Of a DNA stretch of 19,586 bases, positions 1 through 6,387 are shown one piece after another. Both the position numbers and the translations under genes were made by a program. Source of the stretch: Solirubrobacteraceae bacterium (GTDB taxonomy: Bacteria > Actinomycetota > Thermoleophilia > Solirubrobacterales > Solirubrobacteraceae). The stretch is taken from contig JADGPO010000040.1 in assembly GCA_017882405.1 (NCBI GenBank), positions 1 to 19,586 on the forward strand, written 5' to 3'. The notes under the pieces were generated by a model. That model worked only from the letters and a program-made list of their open reading frames with translations, was not told the origin of the DNA and did not search any database. The number at the start of each line of letters is the position of its first letter. The stretch's first letter is position 1.

Positions 1-503
1 AGGTAGTTCTTGAAGTTGAGGAAGATGCCCTGGGCGGTCTCGGGCCGCAGGTAGACGGTCGAGCCCTCCTCCTTGACCGGGCCGACCGTCGTCTCGAACA
101 TAAGGTTGAAGTCGCGGGCCTCGGTCAGATCGCAGTCGGGTGTCTCGCCGGGGTGCTTGGACGGCTTGCGCCCGCACGCCGAGACGTCCAGGTGGTCGGC
201 GCGGAAGCGCAGCTTGCACGTGCGGCAGTCGACGAGCGGGTCGGTGAAACCGGCCAGGTGGCCACTCGCCACCCACGTCATCGGGTGCTGGATGATCGCC
301 GAGTCCAGCGCCACCACGTCGTCGCGCTCCTGCAGCATCGCCCGCCACCACTGGGCCTTGACGTTGTTCTTGAGCAGCACACCGTAGTGGCCGTAGTCGT
401 AACTCGAGCCGATCCCGCCGTAGATCTCGCTGGACTGGAACACGAAGCCGCGTCGCTTGGACAGCGAGACGATCTTGTCCATGGTGACTTTGTCGGCGGG
501 CAT
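1..503 (-). CDS. glyS: Glycine--tRNA ligase, N-terminal part (runs off the left edge)
   Basis: The first ~167 residues of a single-chain (alpha2, eukaryote/archaea-like) class II glycyl-tRNA synthetase, which charges tRNA-Gly in the cytoplasm. The start ([13 protein letters not shown], then SSEIYGG) matches the family. Further in are [14 protein letters not shown] and a CxxC-type element (DCRTCKLRF). [10 protein letters not shown] and [11 protein letters not shown] follow near the window edge; the latter is class II motif 2. The rest of the gene lies beyond position 1. Two in-frame ATGs are possible: 503 ([10 protein letters not shown]) and 482 (MDKIVSL). Neither has a clear Shine-Dalgarno site. 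I give the longer form, and the shorter is a real alternative. The gene is divergent from fmdB and shares with it an intergenic region carrying a CIRCE-like repeat. Identity is near certain; the start is not. Confidence 0.95.
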   Translation of the reverse strand, partial: MPADKVTMDKIVSLSKRRGFVFQSSEIYGGIGSSYDYGHYGVLLKNNVKAQWWRAMLQERDDVVALDSAIIQHPMTWVASGHLAGFTDPLVDCRTCKLRFRADHLDVSACGRKPSKHPGETPDCDLTEARDFNLMFETTVGPVKEEGSTVYLRPETAQGIFLNFKNY

Positions 504-536
504 CGGCGAGCGTGGATGGTAGCCGCGACGGTCTGG

Positions 537-563
537 CTGGCACTCGTGATGCAGGAGTGCCAG
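537..563. promoter_or_regulatory. CIRCE-like inverted repeat (predicted HrcA operator)
   Basis: CTGGCACTC (537-545), a 9-nt spacer, then GAGTGCCAG (555-563). The perfect complementarity extends two more bases on each side, giving 11-bp arms at 535-545 and 555-565. The known CIRCE consensus is TTAGCACTC-N9-GAGTGCTAA. This copy has the invariant GCACTC/GAGTGC core and the exact 9-nt spacing, with paired compensating changes in the outer bases (7 of 9 matches per arm). It lies in the glyS/fmdB intergenic region, immediately upstream of the fmdB -10 box. It would cover the fmdB -35 region, or lie in the leader or promoter of glyS. HrcA binding is inferred. Confidence 0.8.
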
Positions 564-574
564 CCCACCACGGC

Positions 575-580
575 TATATT
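575..580 (+). promoter_or_regulatory. Predicted -10 box of fmdB (short or no leader)
   Basis: TATATT ends 10 nt before the fmdB ATG at 591. A transcript starting 6-7 nt downstream would have a leader of about 3 nt, so the mRNA would be effectively leaderless. This agrees with the lack of a Shine-Dalgarno site. No good -35 hexamer is seen 16-18 nt upstream, where the right arm of the CIRCE-like repeat lies. The reverse strand also reads a TATAGC here, so a promoter towards glyS cannot be excluded. Confidence 0.5.
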
Positions 581-590
581 CTCAGGTGCC

Positions 591-932
591 ATGCCGATCT
601 ATGAGTACCGGTGCGAGGAGGGCCATACGTTCGAGCACAGGCAGGGATTCCACGATGACCCGGTGGACGTCTGCCAGGTATGCGGAGCGCTCGCCTCCCG
701 CGTGTTTCGGGCCCCGGCGGTCCACTTCAAGGGGTCGGGCTTCTACAACACCGACTACGGCACCCGCAAGCGCTCACGGGAGAACGAAGCCCACGCCAAG
801 AGCGAGAAGGCCTCCTCGTCCTCGGATTCCAAGAGCGACTCCAAGTCGTCCTCCTCGGATTCTTCGAAGTCGTCTTCGGATTCCAAGCCCGCCTCCTCCG
901 ATTCGAAGGCGAAGGCAACAAAGGAGGGGTGA
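591..932 (+). CDS. FmdB family zinc-ribbon protein with Ser/Asp/Lys-rich tail
   Basis: A 113-residue protein. Residues 1-57 form the FmdB/CxxC_CXXC_SSSS-type zinc ribbon: it opens MPIYEYRC, has a CxxCG at residues 28-32, and ends with VHFKGSGFYNTDYG. In most family members the first metal knuckle is CxxCGH. Here it reads CEEGH (residues 8-12), so one cysteine is lost and His12 may act as ligand. Residues 58-113 are a low-complexity, probably disordered tail built from SSDSK-like units. The molecular role of this family is not established; the name comes from a putative formamidase regulator. The gene sits behind a CIRCE-like element. The start is fixed by homology and the nearby -10 box. The AbiEi/DUF559-like gene follows 28 nt downstream and could be co-transcribed. 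Confidence 0.9.
   Translation: MPIYEYRCEEGHTFEHRQGFHDDPVDVCQVCGALASRVFRAPAVHFKGSGFYNTDYGTRKRSRENEAHAKSEKASSSSDSKSDSKSSSSDSSKSSSDSKPASSDSKAKATKEG
814..918 (+). repeat. Degenerate in-frame repeat coding SSDSK-type units
   Basis: The 3' third of the FmdB-like gene is made of near-repeated TCC/TCG, GAT and AAG codons. For example, a TCGGATTCCAAG unit occurs around 823 and again around 877, with a TCGGATTCTTCGAAG variant between them. It encodes a polar, disordered tail. The region is less GC-rich than the surrounding genes and could expand or shrink by slippage. Confidence 0.65.
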
Positions 933-955
933 ATCCTCGTCCGTCGTCGCCTCTT

Positions 956-961
956 AGGAGG
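956..961 (+). promoter_or_regulatory. AGGAGG ribosome binding site with awkward spacing
   Basis: A perfect AGGAGG overlaps the first possible start codon (GTG 961) and is only 2 nt from the second (GTG 964). The usual 5-9 nt spacing would point to CTG 967 or later codons. It is therefore unclear which codon starts the downstream gene. Confidence 0.5.
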
Positions 962-1830
962 TGGTGCTGGATAGAGGACAAATAGCTGCCAGGATTGCGC
1001 GCTTAGCGGATCGGCAACACGGGCACGTGACCCGTCAGCAGTTGTTGCAGCTCGGGGTGCCCGAGCGAACGGTCAGCTACCGGATCGCGATGCTGGATCT
1101 GGTGGTCGTGCACGCGGGTGTTTATGCCGTCGGGCACGCGGAGCGAAGCGCGCTGGCGCGCGCCCATGCTGCCGTTCTGGCCTGCGGGCCGGAGGCGGCG
1201 CTTAGCCACGAGTCGGCGCTGGCGCTCTGGGATCTGAAGACGTGGCCCTTCACGCCTGAGGTCACGGCACCGAGAGATAGGCGCCGTCCCGGGATCCGGA
1301 CCCACCGCAGCACCACCCTTGCTGGCGACGTGTGGACCCGTCACGCCGTCCACACCACCAGCCCGGTCCGCACGATCTGCGACATCGCGCCCCGTCGCAC
1401 CGACCGCCAGCTCGTCCGCCTCACCAACGAGGCGCGCCTGAAGAAGCACCTGACTGCCACCAACCTCTCCAGGCTCCTCCTTCGATGCCCTCGTCTCCAA
1501 GACCTCGTCGACCCGGAACAGCACCCCACCCGGTCGTATCTCGAGGACGACTTCGTCACCTGGATCAAGAAGCACCGTCTGCCGATGCCGCAGATCAACG
1601 CAACCGTCAACGGCAAGGAGGTCGACGTCCTCTTTGAAGACCAGAAGCTGATCATCGAGCTTGACGACTGGCGCTATCACCAGGGCCGCCAGGCGTTCAA
1701 CAACGACCACGCCCGTGACGCTGCCCACCGCGCCATCGGCTACGACACGATCCGCTACACCGGCGAGCAGCTGACCGACGACGAGGCCGTCAACCTACGA
1801 CAACGTCTCACCCGTTCAAGAGCTTGTTGA
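961..1830 (+). CDS. AbiEi-like antitoxin N-domain / DUF559 (Vsr-like) C-domain protein
   Basis: Up to 289 residues. Residues ~8-58 look like the winged-helix AbiEi_4 type: HGHVTRQQLLQLGV, then a second helix and a VYAVGH end. Residues ~190-285 resemble DUF559, a Vsr/PD-(D/E)xK-like fold, with E195, D222 (VDVLF) and E233/D235 (IIELDDWRYH) in the expected positions. The C-terminus has a GYDTIRYTGEQL strand. Proteins of this layout are common as single genes in actinobacteria and their function is unknown. No AbiEii toxin gene is next to it, so it should not be called a toxin-antitoxin system. TTA, a rare codon in high-GC genomes, is used, and the gene looks somewhat less GC-rich than its neighbours; both suggest transfer. 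The start is unclear (GTG 961 or 964, or CTG 967). Its 3' end overlaps that of the convergent LCP gene by 23 nt. Confidence 0.82.
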   Translation: MVLDRGQIAARIARLADRQHGHVTRQQLLQLGVPERTVSYRIAMLDLVVVHAGVYAVGHAERSALARAHAAVLACGPEAALSHESALALWDLKTWPFTPEVTAPRDRRRPGIRTHRSTTLAGDVWTRHAVHTTSPVRTICDIAPRRTDRQLVRLTNEARLKKHLTATNLSRLLLRCPRLQDLVDPEQHPTRSYLEDDFVTWIKKHRLPMPQINATVNGKEVDVLFEDQKLIIELDDWRYHQGRQAFNNDHARDAAHRAIGYDTIRYTGEQLTDDEAVNLRQRLTRSRAC

Positions 1831-3034
1831 CCGCCCGGTGGATCTCCCCGGGGGTCGCCACCAGCGCGTCCCCGCCGCCCGGCAGCACCGTGGAACCGGT
1901 CGGCTTCAGGACGTCGGTGGGCGCCGAGCCGCCGATCTCGGAGGCGAGGAACAGGCTCAGGAGCGTGAAGCCGCCCATGTCGGTGCGCACGGCTTTGGGC
2001 GCGGCCCACGAGGCCCAGGGCAGGTGGAAGAAGATCCCGGGCGAGAGCAGCCGGGACTTGATGCCGTTGAGGATCTTCTGCTGGTAACCGGCCCTCGTCA
2101 AATCGTTGTAGGAGGCGTTGCAGGCGTTCTCGCGGGTGCGGGCCAGGGTCAGCGCCTGGATCCCCGTCAGGTGATGAACGCCCGGGCGCAGGAACAGCGA
2201 GAAGCCGCCGTTCTTCGTGCCGCCGCTGATGTTCGAGCAGATCCGCCCGGTCTTGACGTCGACTCCGCCGATCGCGTCGATGAACTTCGGGAAGTTGGCC
2301 AGGTTGACGATGATCAGGTGGTTGATCGGGATTCCGGTGAACTTCTCGATCGTCTTGATCTCCAGGGCGGGACCGCCATAGGCGTAGCCGGCGTTGATCT
2401 TCGACTGCCCGACTCCCGGGATGTCGGCGACAGTGTCACGGGGGATGGAGAGCCGACGCGAGGTGCCCCCGCCGATCCGCCAGAGCATGATCGAGTCAGA
2501 CCGGCTGCCCTTGTCGCTCGTGTTGGCCCCGGGCTCGTGAGAGCCCTTGGGCCGCTGGTCGGTCCCCAGCACGAGCACTGTGTCGGCGCCGGTGACCATG
2601 TTGCTCCCGGAGTGCAGGGCATTCTGAGCGGACTGGGGGATCGTGCCGCTCTGGATCTGGGCGGAGACGAGGAACAGGACGACCGACAGCAGCAGCCACG
2701 CGACGATCGCCACCGCCAGCCATTTCAGCGCTCGCCGGAGGGTGACCCGCCGCCGCCACCACGGCACGCCCTCCTGGTCGCCGGGACCGCCAGAGCCACC
2801 CCCGGAGCCGCGCCGGAAACGGCCGCCGAAACGGCGGCCGGGGCGATCGGCGTCCAGCTCGGCCGACTCCTCCTCGCCGCGCAGGCGGGAGCGCAGTCCC
2901 CGGGGGAGGGACCGATAGAGGTTGTAGGGGCGCTCCTCGGAGTCGGACTCGCGCGGTCCGCTGGTCGGCGGGGACCGGTACACCTTGTACGGCGGGTCGT
3001 CCGTGGGCGCTCGATCGCGTGGGTCGTTCGGCAT
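1808..3034 (-). CDS. LytR-CpsA-Psr (LCP) family cell-wall transferase
   Basis: A 408-residue type II membrane protein. Residues 1-100 are a cytoplasmic Pro/Arg/Gly-rich tail with two copies of a PYxxYRS motif (residues 15-21 and 36-42). Residues ~102-125 form one transmembrane helix. The LCP domain spans ~150-350, with DTVLVLGTDQR, a DSIML segment, LSIPRDT, the KINAGYAYGG stretch, IDAIGGVDV and LTLARTREN. LCP proteins transfer undecaprenyl-phosphate-linked glycopolymers to peptidoglycan at the outer face of the membrane. The conserved Arg and Asp residues are present. The start at 3034 is chosen because the residues upstream read through the promoter region of the divergent ROK gene. The ribosome site is weak. 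The C-terminus has no LytR_C extension. Confidence 0.92.
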   Translation of the reverse strand: MPNDPRDRAPTDDPPYKVYRSPPTSGPRESDSEERPYNLYRSLPRGLRSRLRGEEESAELDADRPGRRFGGRFRRGSGGGSGGPGDQEGVPWWRRRVTLRRALKWLAVAIVAWLLLSVVLFLVSAQIQSGTIPQSAQNALHSGSNMVTGADTVLVLGTDQRPKGSHEPGANTSDKGSRSDSIMLWRIGGGTSRRLSIPRDTVADIPGVGQSKINAGYAYGGPALEIKTIEKFTGIPINHLIIVNLANFPKFIDAIGGVDVKTGRICSNISGGTKNGGFSLFLRPGVHHLTGIQALTLARTRENACNASYNDLTRAGYQQKILNGIKSRLLSPGIFFHLPWASWAAPKAVRTDMGGFTLLSLFLASEIGGSAPTDVLKPTGSTVLPGGGDALVATPGEIHRAVNKLLNG

Positions 3035-3043
3035 CGAGCCAGG

Positions 3044-3073
3044 CAATTGTGACGGCTTCTGCGGCCAATTGGC
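3044..3073. promoter_or_regulatory. Two AATTG-centred palindromes between LCP and ROK genes
   Basis: GCCAATTGGC (3064-3073) is a perfect 10-bp palindrome, and CAATTG (3044-3049) is a 6-bp one. Their centres are 22 bp apart, about two helical turns. They are AT-rich spots in an 82-nt divergent promoter region and could be operator half-sites. No known regulator is recognised. Confidence 0.3.
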
Positions 3074-3103
3074 GGGCACCCGATTGCGGCGCCCAAACAC
3101 ACA

Positions 3104-3109
3104 TATAGT
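3104..3109 (+). promoter_or_regulatory. Predicted -10 box of the ROK kinase-rsmI operon (leaderless)
   Basis: TATAGT ends 7 nt before the ATG at 3117, so the transcript probably starts at or next to the A of the start codon. No Shine-Dalgarno site is present, which agrees with a leaderless mRNA. The -35 is weak (a TTGCGG at 3084 has a 14-nt spacer). Confidence 0.55.
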
Positions 3110-3116
3110 GACCGCC

Positions 3117-4085
3117 ATGCCTCAGCGACGCATGATCGGCGTCGACCTGGGCGGCACGAAGCTCTTTGCCGGAGCAGTGGATGCCGAGCTCGGAGTCCAC
3201 TACCGCACGCAGCGAACCGTCACGGGTCTGGACCAGCGAGCGCTCCTCGACGTGGCCGTCGATGCCGTCGCAGAGGCCCGCGAGGCGGCCGGCACGGAGG
3301 TGGAGGCCGTCGGTTTCGGCATCCCGGTGCTGATGGACCAGACCACCGGCCGAGCCGTGGTGGGCGTCAACACCCCGCTCACCGACATCGCGTTCGCCGA
3401 CGTGATGGCCGAGCGGCTCGGCGTGCCGGTGTTCGTCGACAACGACGGCAACACGGCGGCACTCGCCGAGCACCGCGCCGGGGCGGCCCGGGGTGCGTCG
3501 GAGGCGATCGTGCTCACGCTGGGGACGGGGATCGCCGGAGGGCTGATCCTGCGCGACGAGCTGTACCGCGGCGCGCTGGGAGCGGCCGGCGAGATCGGCC
3601 ACATGGTGATCGACTTCGACGGCCCCGAGTGCGTGGGCAACTGTCCCAACCACGGCTGCGCCGAGATCTACACCTCCGGCACCGCGCTGGTCAGGGAGGC
3701 CGAGCGCCTAGGGGCGATCCGTCCCGGCTCGGGCCTGGCGCAGCTGATCCGCGAGGGCCGCGCGCTGGCCGGCCCACTGGTCACCGAGCTGGCCCACGAC
3801 GGCGACGCGGCGGCGCTGGAGGCGATCGAGCTGATCGGCTCACGGCTGGGGATCGTTATCGCCAACCTCGTCAACATCTTCAATCCCCAGGTGGTGGTGA
3901 TCGGCGGCGGGGTGATCGCCTCCGGCGAGCTGCTGCTGGGCCCGGCCCGGACCGTCGTGGCCGAGCGGGTGCTGCCGTTCCTCAGCGAGCACGTGAGCAT
4001 CGTGGCCGCCCGCTTCGGCGTCGAGGCGGGCATGGTCGGTGCGGCCGAGCTGGCCTATGACCAGATCGCGCGGTTGACCGCATGA
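3117..4085 (+). CDS. ROK family sugar kinase (probable glucokinase)
   Basis: A 322-residue ROK-fold kinase that should phosphorylate glucose or a related hexose with ATP in the cytosol. The N-terminal phosphate-binding loop is VDLGGTKL (residues 9-16). The catalytic Asp is D110 in VDNDGN. The ROK signature LTLGTGIAGG (133-142) is followed by GEIGH (159-162... His162). The zinc site is formed by His162 with C172, C176 and C181. The C-terminal adenosine part is IFNPQVVVIGGG. Exact sugar specificity cannot be read from sequence; the zinc motif argues for a kinase rather than a ROK repressor, and no N-terminal HTH is present. The start at 3117 fits the -10 box; M6 (3132) is an alternative. The stop overlaps the rsmI start in an ATGA, so the two genes are co-translated. 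Confidence 0.9.
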   Translation: MPQRRMIGVDLGGTKLFAGAVDAELGVHYRTQRTVTGLDQRALLDVAVDAVAEAREAAGTEVEAVGFGIPVLMDQTTGRAVVGVNTPLTDIAFADVMAERLGVPVFVDNDGNTAALAEHRAGAARGASEAIVLTLGTGIAGGLILRDELYRGALGAAGEIGHMVIDFDGPECVGNCPNHGCAEIYTSGTALVREAERLGAIRPGSGLAQLIREGRALAGPLVTELAHDGDAAALEAIELIGSRLGIVIANLVNIFNPQVVVIGGGVIASGELLLGPARTVVAERVLPFLSEHVSIVAARFGVEAGMVGAAELAYDQIARLTA

Positions 4086-4888
4086 GCGGCGGCCGGCTGG
4101 TCGTGTGCCCGACGCCGATCGGCAACCTCGAGGACGTCACCCTGCGGGTGCTGGCCGCGTTGCGCGAGGCCGACGTGGTCGCCTGCGAGGACACCCGGCG
4201 CACCCGGGTGCTGCTGGACCGCTACGGGGTGGGCGGCAAGCTGGTCAGCTACCACGAGCACAACGAGCGCGCCCGCTCCGACGAGCTGGTGGCGCAGATG
4301 AGCGATGGCGCGACGGTGGCCCTGGTCTCCGACGCCGGCATGCCGCTGGTGTCCGACCCCGGTCTGATCCTCGTGCAGGCGTGCATGGCCGCCGGCCTGG
4401 GCGTCGAGGTGCTGCCCGGTCCGTCGGCGGCGCTGAGCGCGCTGGTGGCCAGCGGGCTGGCGGCCGAGCGCTGGCAGTTCGTCGGCTTCCTCCCGCGCAA
4501 GAAGGGAGAGCTGAAGCGCGTGCTGCGCAACCCGGAAACGATGGTGGCCTTCGAGTCGCCCCGGCGGCTGGGCGCATCGCTGAAGCAGCTCGCCGAGCTT
4601 GACCCCGAGCGCCCCGCGGCGGTATGCCGCGAGCTGACCAAGCTGCACGAGGAGATCGTCCGCGGTACCGCGGCCGAGCTCGCCGAGCGCTATGACGACA
4701 ATCCGCCTAAGGGGGAGATCGTGCTGGTCGTCGGCCCGGCCACCACGAAGTCGATCGACCTCGACAACCCGCTCAAACAGCTCAAGAAGCTCGTTGAGGC
4801 GGGCGCCAAGCCGCGGCCGGCCGCCGGCGTGGTCGCCGAGTTGACCGGCGTCAGCGCCAACGCGCTGTACAAAGCGCTGACGGCCTAG
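4082..4888 (+). CDS. rsmI: 16S rRNA (cytidine(1402)-2'-O)-methyltransferase RsmI
   Basis: A 268-residue SAM-dependent tetrapyrrole-methylase-fold enzyme that 2'-O-methylates C1402 in the decoding centre of 16S rRNA. Diagnostic motifs in order are PTPIGNLEDVTLR (10-22), CEDTRRTR, the VSDAGMPLVSDPG SAM-binding stretch (~84-96), PGPSA, GFLPRK, FESPRRL and CRELTKLHEE. A short C-terminal helical part ends in SANALYKALTA. Length is normal. It overlaps the upstream ROK gene by 4 nt (ATGA). Its TAG stop lies inside a CTAG that also gives the stop of the convergent iolA, so there is no space between the two genes. In a number of actinobacteria rsmI lies near metG; here metG is 14 kb further on. Confidence 0.97.
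   Translation: MSGGRLVVCPTPIGNLEDVTLRVLAALREADVVACEDTRRTRVLLDRYGVGGKLVSYHEHNERARSDELVAQMSDGATVALVSDAGMPLVSDPGLILVQACMAAGLGVEVLPGPSAALSALVASGLAAERWQFVGFLPRKKGELKRVLRNPETMVAFESPRRLGASLKQLAELDPERPAAVCRELTKLHEEIVRGTAAELAERYDDNPPKGEIVLVVGPATTKSIDLDNPLKQLKKLVEAGAKPRPAAGVVAELTGVSANALYKALTA
4849..4882. terminator. Inverted repeat at the rsmI/iolA convergence
   Basis: CGTCAGCGC (4849-4857) pairs perfectly with GCGCTGACG (4874-4882), giving a 9-bp stem and a 16-nt loop just inside the end of rsmI, before the shared CTAG. An alternative 6-bp hairpin (CAGCGC/GCGCTG, 4852-4867) excludes it. There is no T-run on either side, so it is at best a bidirectional or Rho-assisted stop. It lies in coding sequence and may be fortuitous. 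Confidence 0.3.
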
Positions 4889-6387
4889 CGCTCGACGAAG
4901 TAGCTGTCTGACCCCTGGCCGCTGGAGTAGTAACGGCTGGTGACGGTCTTCTTGCGGGTATAGAAGTCGACGGCGTCGGTGCCGTGGGCGTGCAGGTCGC
5001 CCAGGAAGGAATCCTTCCAGCCCGAGAACGGGAAGAACGCCACCGGGGCGGCCACGCCGATGTTGACGCCCACCATCCCTGCCTGGACCTCGTGGCGGTA
5101 GCGGCGGACCGAGGCGCCGGATTCGGTGAAGATCGAGGTGCCGTTGCCGAAGCGGCTCGAGTTGACGATCTCGATCGCCTCGTCCAGCGATTCCGCGTGG
5201 ATGATGCACAGCACCGGCCCGAACACCTCCTCCTGGGCGATCGCCATCTCGGGGCGCACCCCGTCGAGGATCGTCGGGCCGAGAAACGCGCCCGCGGGAT
5301 CGACCCCCGAGACGCCCCGTCCGTCCACCACGGCAGACGCCCCAGAATCCACCCCGCGCTGAACCCACTCGGCGATCCGGTCGCGCGCCGCGCACGAGAT
5401 CACCGGGCCCACGTCAGTGCTCTCAGACAGCCCTCCACCCACCGAGAGCTCCCGGGTGGCGGCCACCAGAGGATCGAGCAGCGCCCCGTGGGCGTCGCCG
5501 ACCGTCACCACCACCGAGCCGGCCATGCACCGCTGCCCCGCCGCCCCGAACGCCGAGCCGATGATCCCGTCGACCGTCGGCTTGATCACGGCGTCGGGCA
5601 TCACCACCATGTGGTTCTTGGCGCCGCCCAGCGCCTGCACCCGCTTGCCGGCCTTGGCCGCTCCCTCGTAGACCAGGCGCGCCACCGGGGCCGAGCCCAC
5701 GAACGAGACGGCATCAACGTCCGGATGCGAGAGGATTCCCTCCACGATCTCCCGCCCGCCGTTGACGAGGTTGACCACCCCGTCAGGCAAACCCAGCGCA
5801 TCCAATTCCTCAAAGGCGATCTGCTGGGTCAAGGGGACCTGCTCGGACGGCTTCAAAACGAACGTGTTGCCGCAGGCGATCGCGAACGGCAGAAACCAGA
5901 ACGGGACCATCGCCGGGAAGTTGAACGGCACGATCGCGGCGCACACCCCGACCGGCTGGCGGACGGTCTCGGCGTCGATCCCCCGCGAGACGTCCTCCAG
6001 AATCCGCCCCTGCATCGTGGTGGGGACCGCGCACGCCGCCTCCACCATCTCGATTGCGCGTGCCACCTCAGCGCGAGCGTCGCCGATCGTCTTGCCCATC
6101 TCCGCCGTCACCGAGCGCGCCAGGTCCTCGCTGCGCGCCAGCAAGCGCTCGCGCAGCTCGAACAGCTTGCGCGCCCGCGCGATCACCGACACCGCCCGCC
6201 ACTCACTCAACCCCGCCCGGGCTGCCGAGACGGCTGCGTCGAGATCCGAACGGCCCGACAACGGCACCCGCGCCAGCACCTCTCCAGTCGCCGGATTCAC
6301 AACATCCAGCTCCCCCGTCGCTCCCGCGGCCGACACCCAACCCCCAGAGACGTAGTTATCGAGCAGGCGGACACCGGTGGCGGTCAT
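4885..6387 (-). CDS. iolA: Methylmalonate-semialdehyde dehydrogenase (CoA-acylating)
   Basis: A 500-residue aldehyde-dehydrogenase-superfamily enzyme (MmsA/IolA). It turns malonic or methylmalonic semialdehyde, CoA and NAD+ into acetyl- or propionyl-CoA, CO2 and NADH, the last step of inositol breakdown. It shows NFPAMVPFWFLPFAIACGN, the LKPSEQVPLTQQ NAD region, the FVGSAPVA turn, GGAKNHMVVMPDA and the catalytic Cys287 in GQRCMAGS. The C-terminal SGWKDSFLGDLHAHG is typical of MMSDH rather than generic ALDHs. The ATG at 6387 is chosen over two in-frame ATGs upstream because it gives an ATGA overlap with the iolB stop. Last gene of the minus-strand operon. Confidence 0.95.
   Translation of the reverse strand: MTATGVRLLDNYVSGGWVSAAGATGELDVVNPATGEVLARVPLSGRSDLDAAVSAARAGLSEWRAVSVIARARKLFELRERLLARSEDLARSVTAEMGKTIGDARAEVARAIEMVEAACAVPTTMQGRILEDVSRGIDAETVRQPVGVCAAIVPFNFPAMVPFWFLPFAIACGNTFVLKPSEQVPLTQQIAFEELDALGLPDGVVNLVNGGREIVEGILSHPDVDAVSFVGSAPVARLVYEGAAKAGKRVQALGGAKNHMVVMPDAVIKPTVDGIIGSAFGAAGQRCMAGSVVVTVGDAHGALLDPLVAATRELSVGGGLSESTDVGPVISCAARDRIAEWVQRGVDSGASAVVDGRGVSGVDPAGAFLGPTILDGVRPEMAIAQEEVFGPVLCIIHAESLDEAIEIVNSSRFGNGTSIFTESGASVRRYRHEVQAGMVGVNIGVAAPVAFFPFSGWKDSFLGDLHAHGTDAVDFYTRKKTVTSRYYSSGQGSDSYFVER

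Noticed and set aside
961..1830. Type IV toxin-antitoxin (AbiE) system
   Set aside because: Only an AbiEi-like domain is present, fused to a nuclease-like domain. No AbiEii nucleotidyltransferase gene lies next to it.
2985..3116. N-terminal extension of the ROK kinase to 366 residues
   Set aside because: It reads through the start of the LCP gene and the predicted promoter; the ROK fold begins right after ATG 3117.
4055..5395. 446-codon minus-strand open frame antisense to rsmI and continuing through the iolA region
   Set aside because: It is a high-GC shadow: Arg/Gly/Pro-rich translation with no family motif, opposite or out of frame with two clearly real genes.
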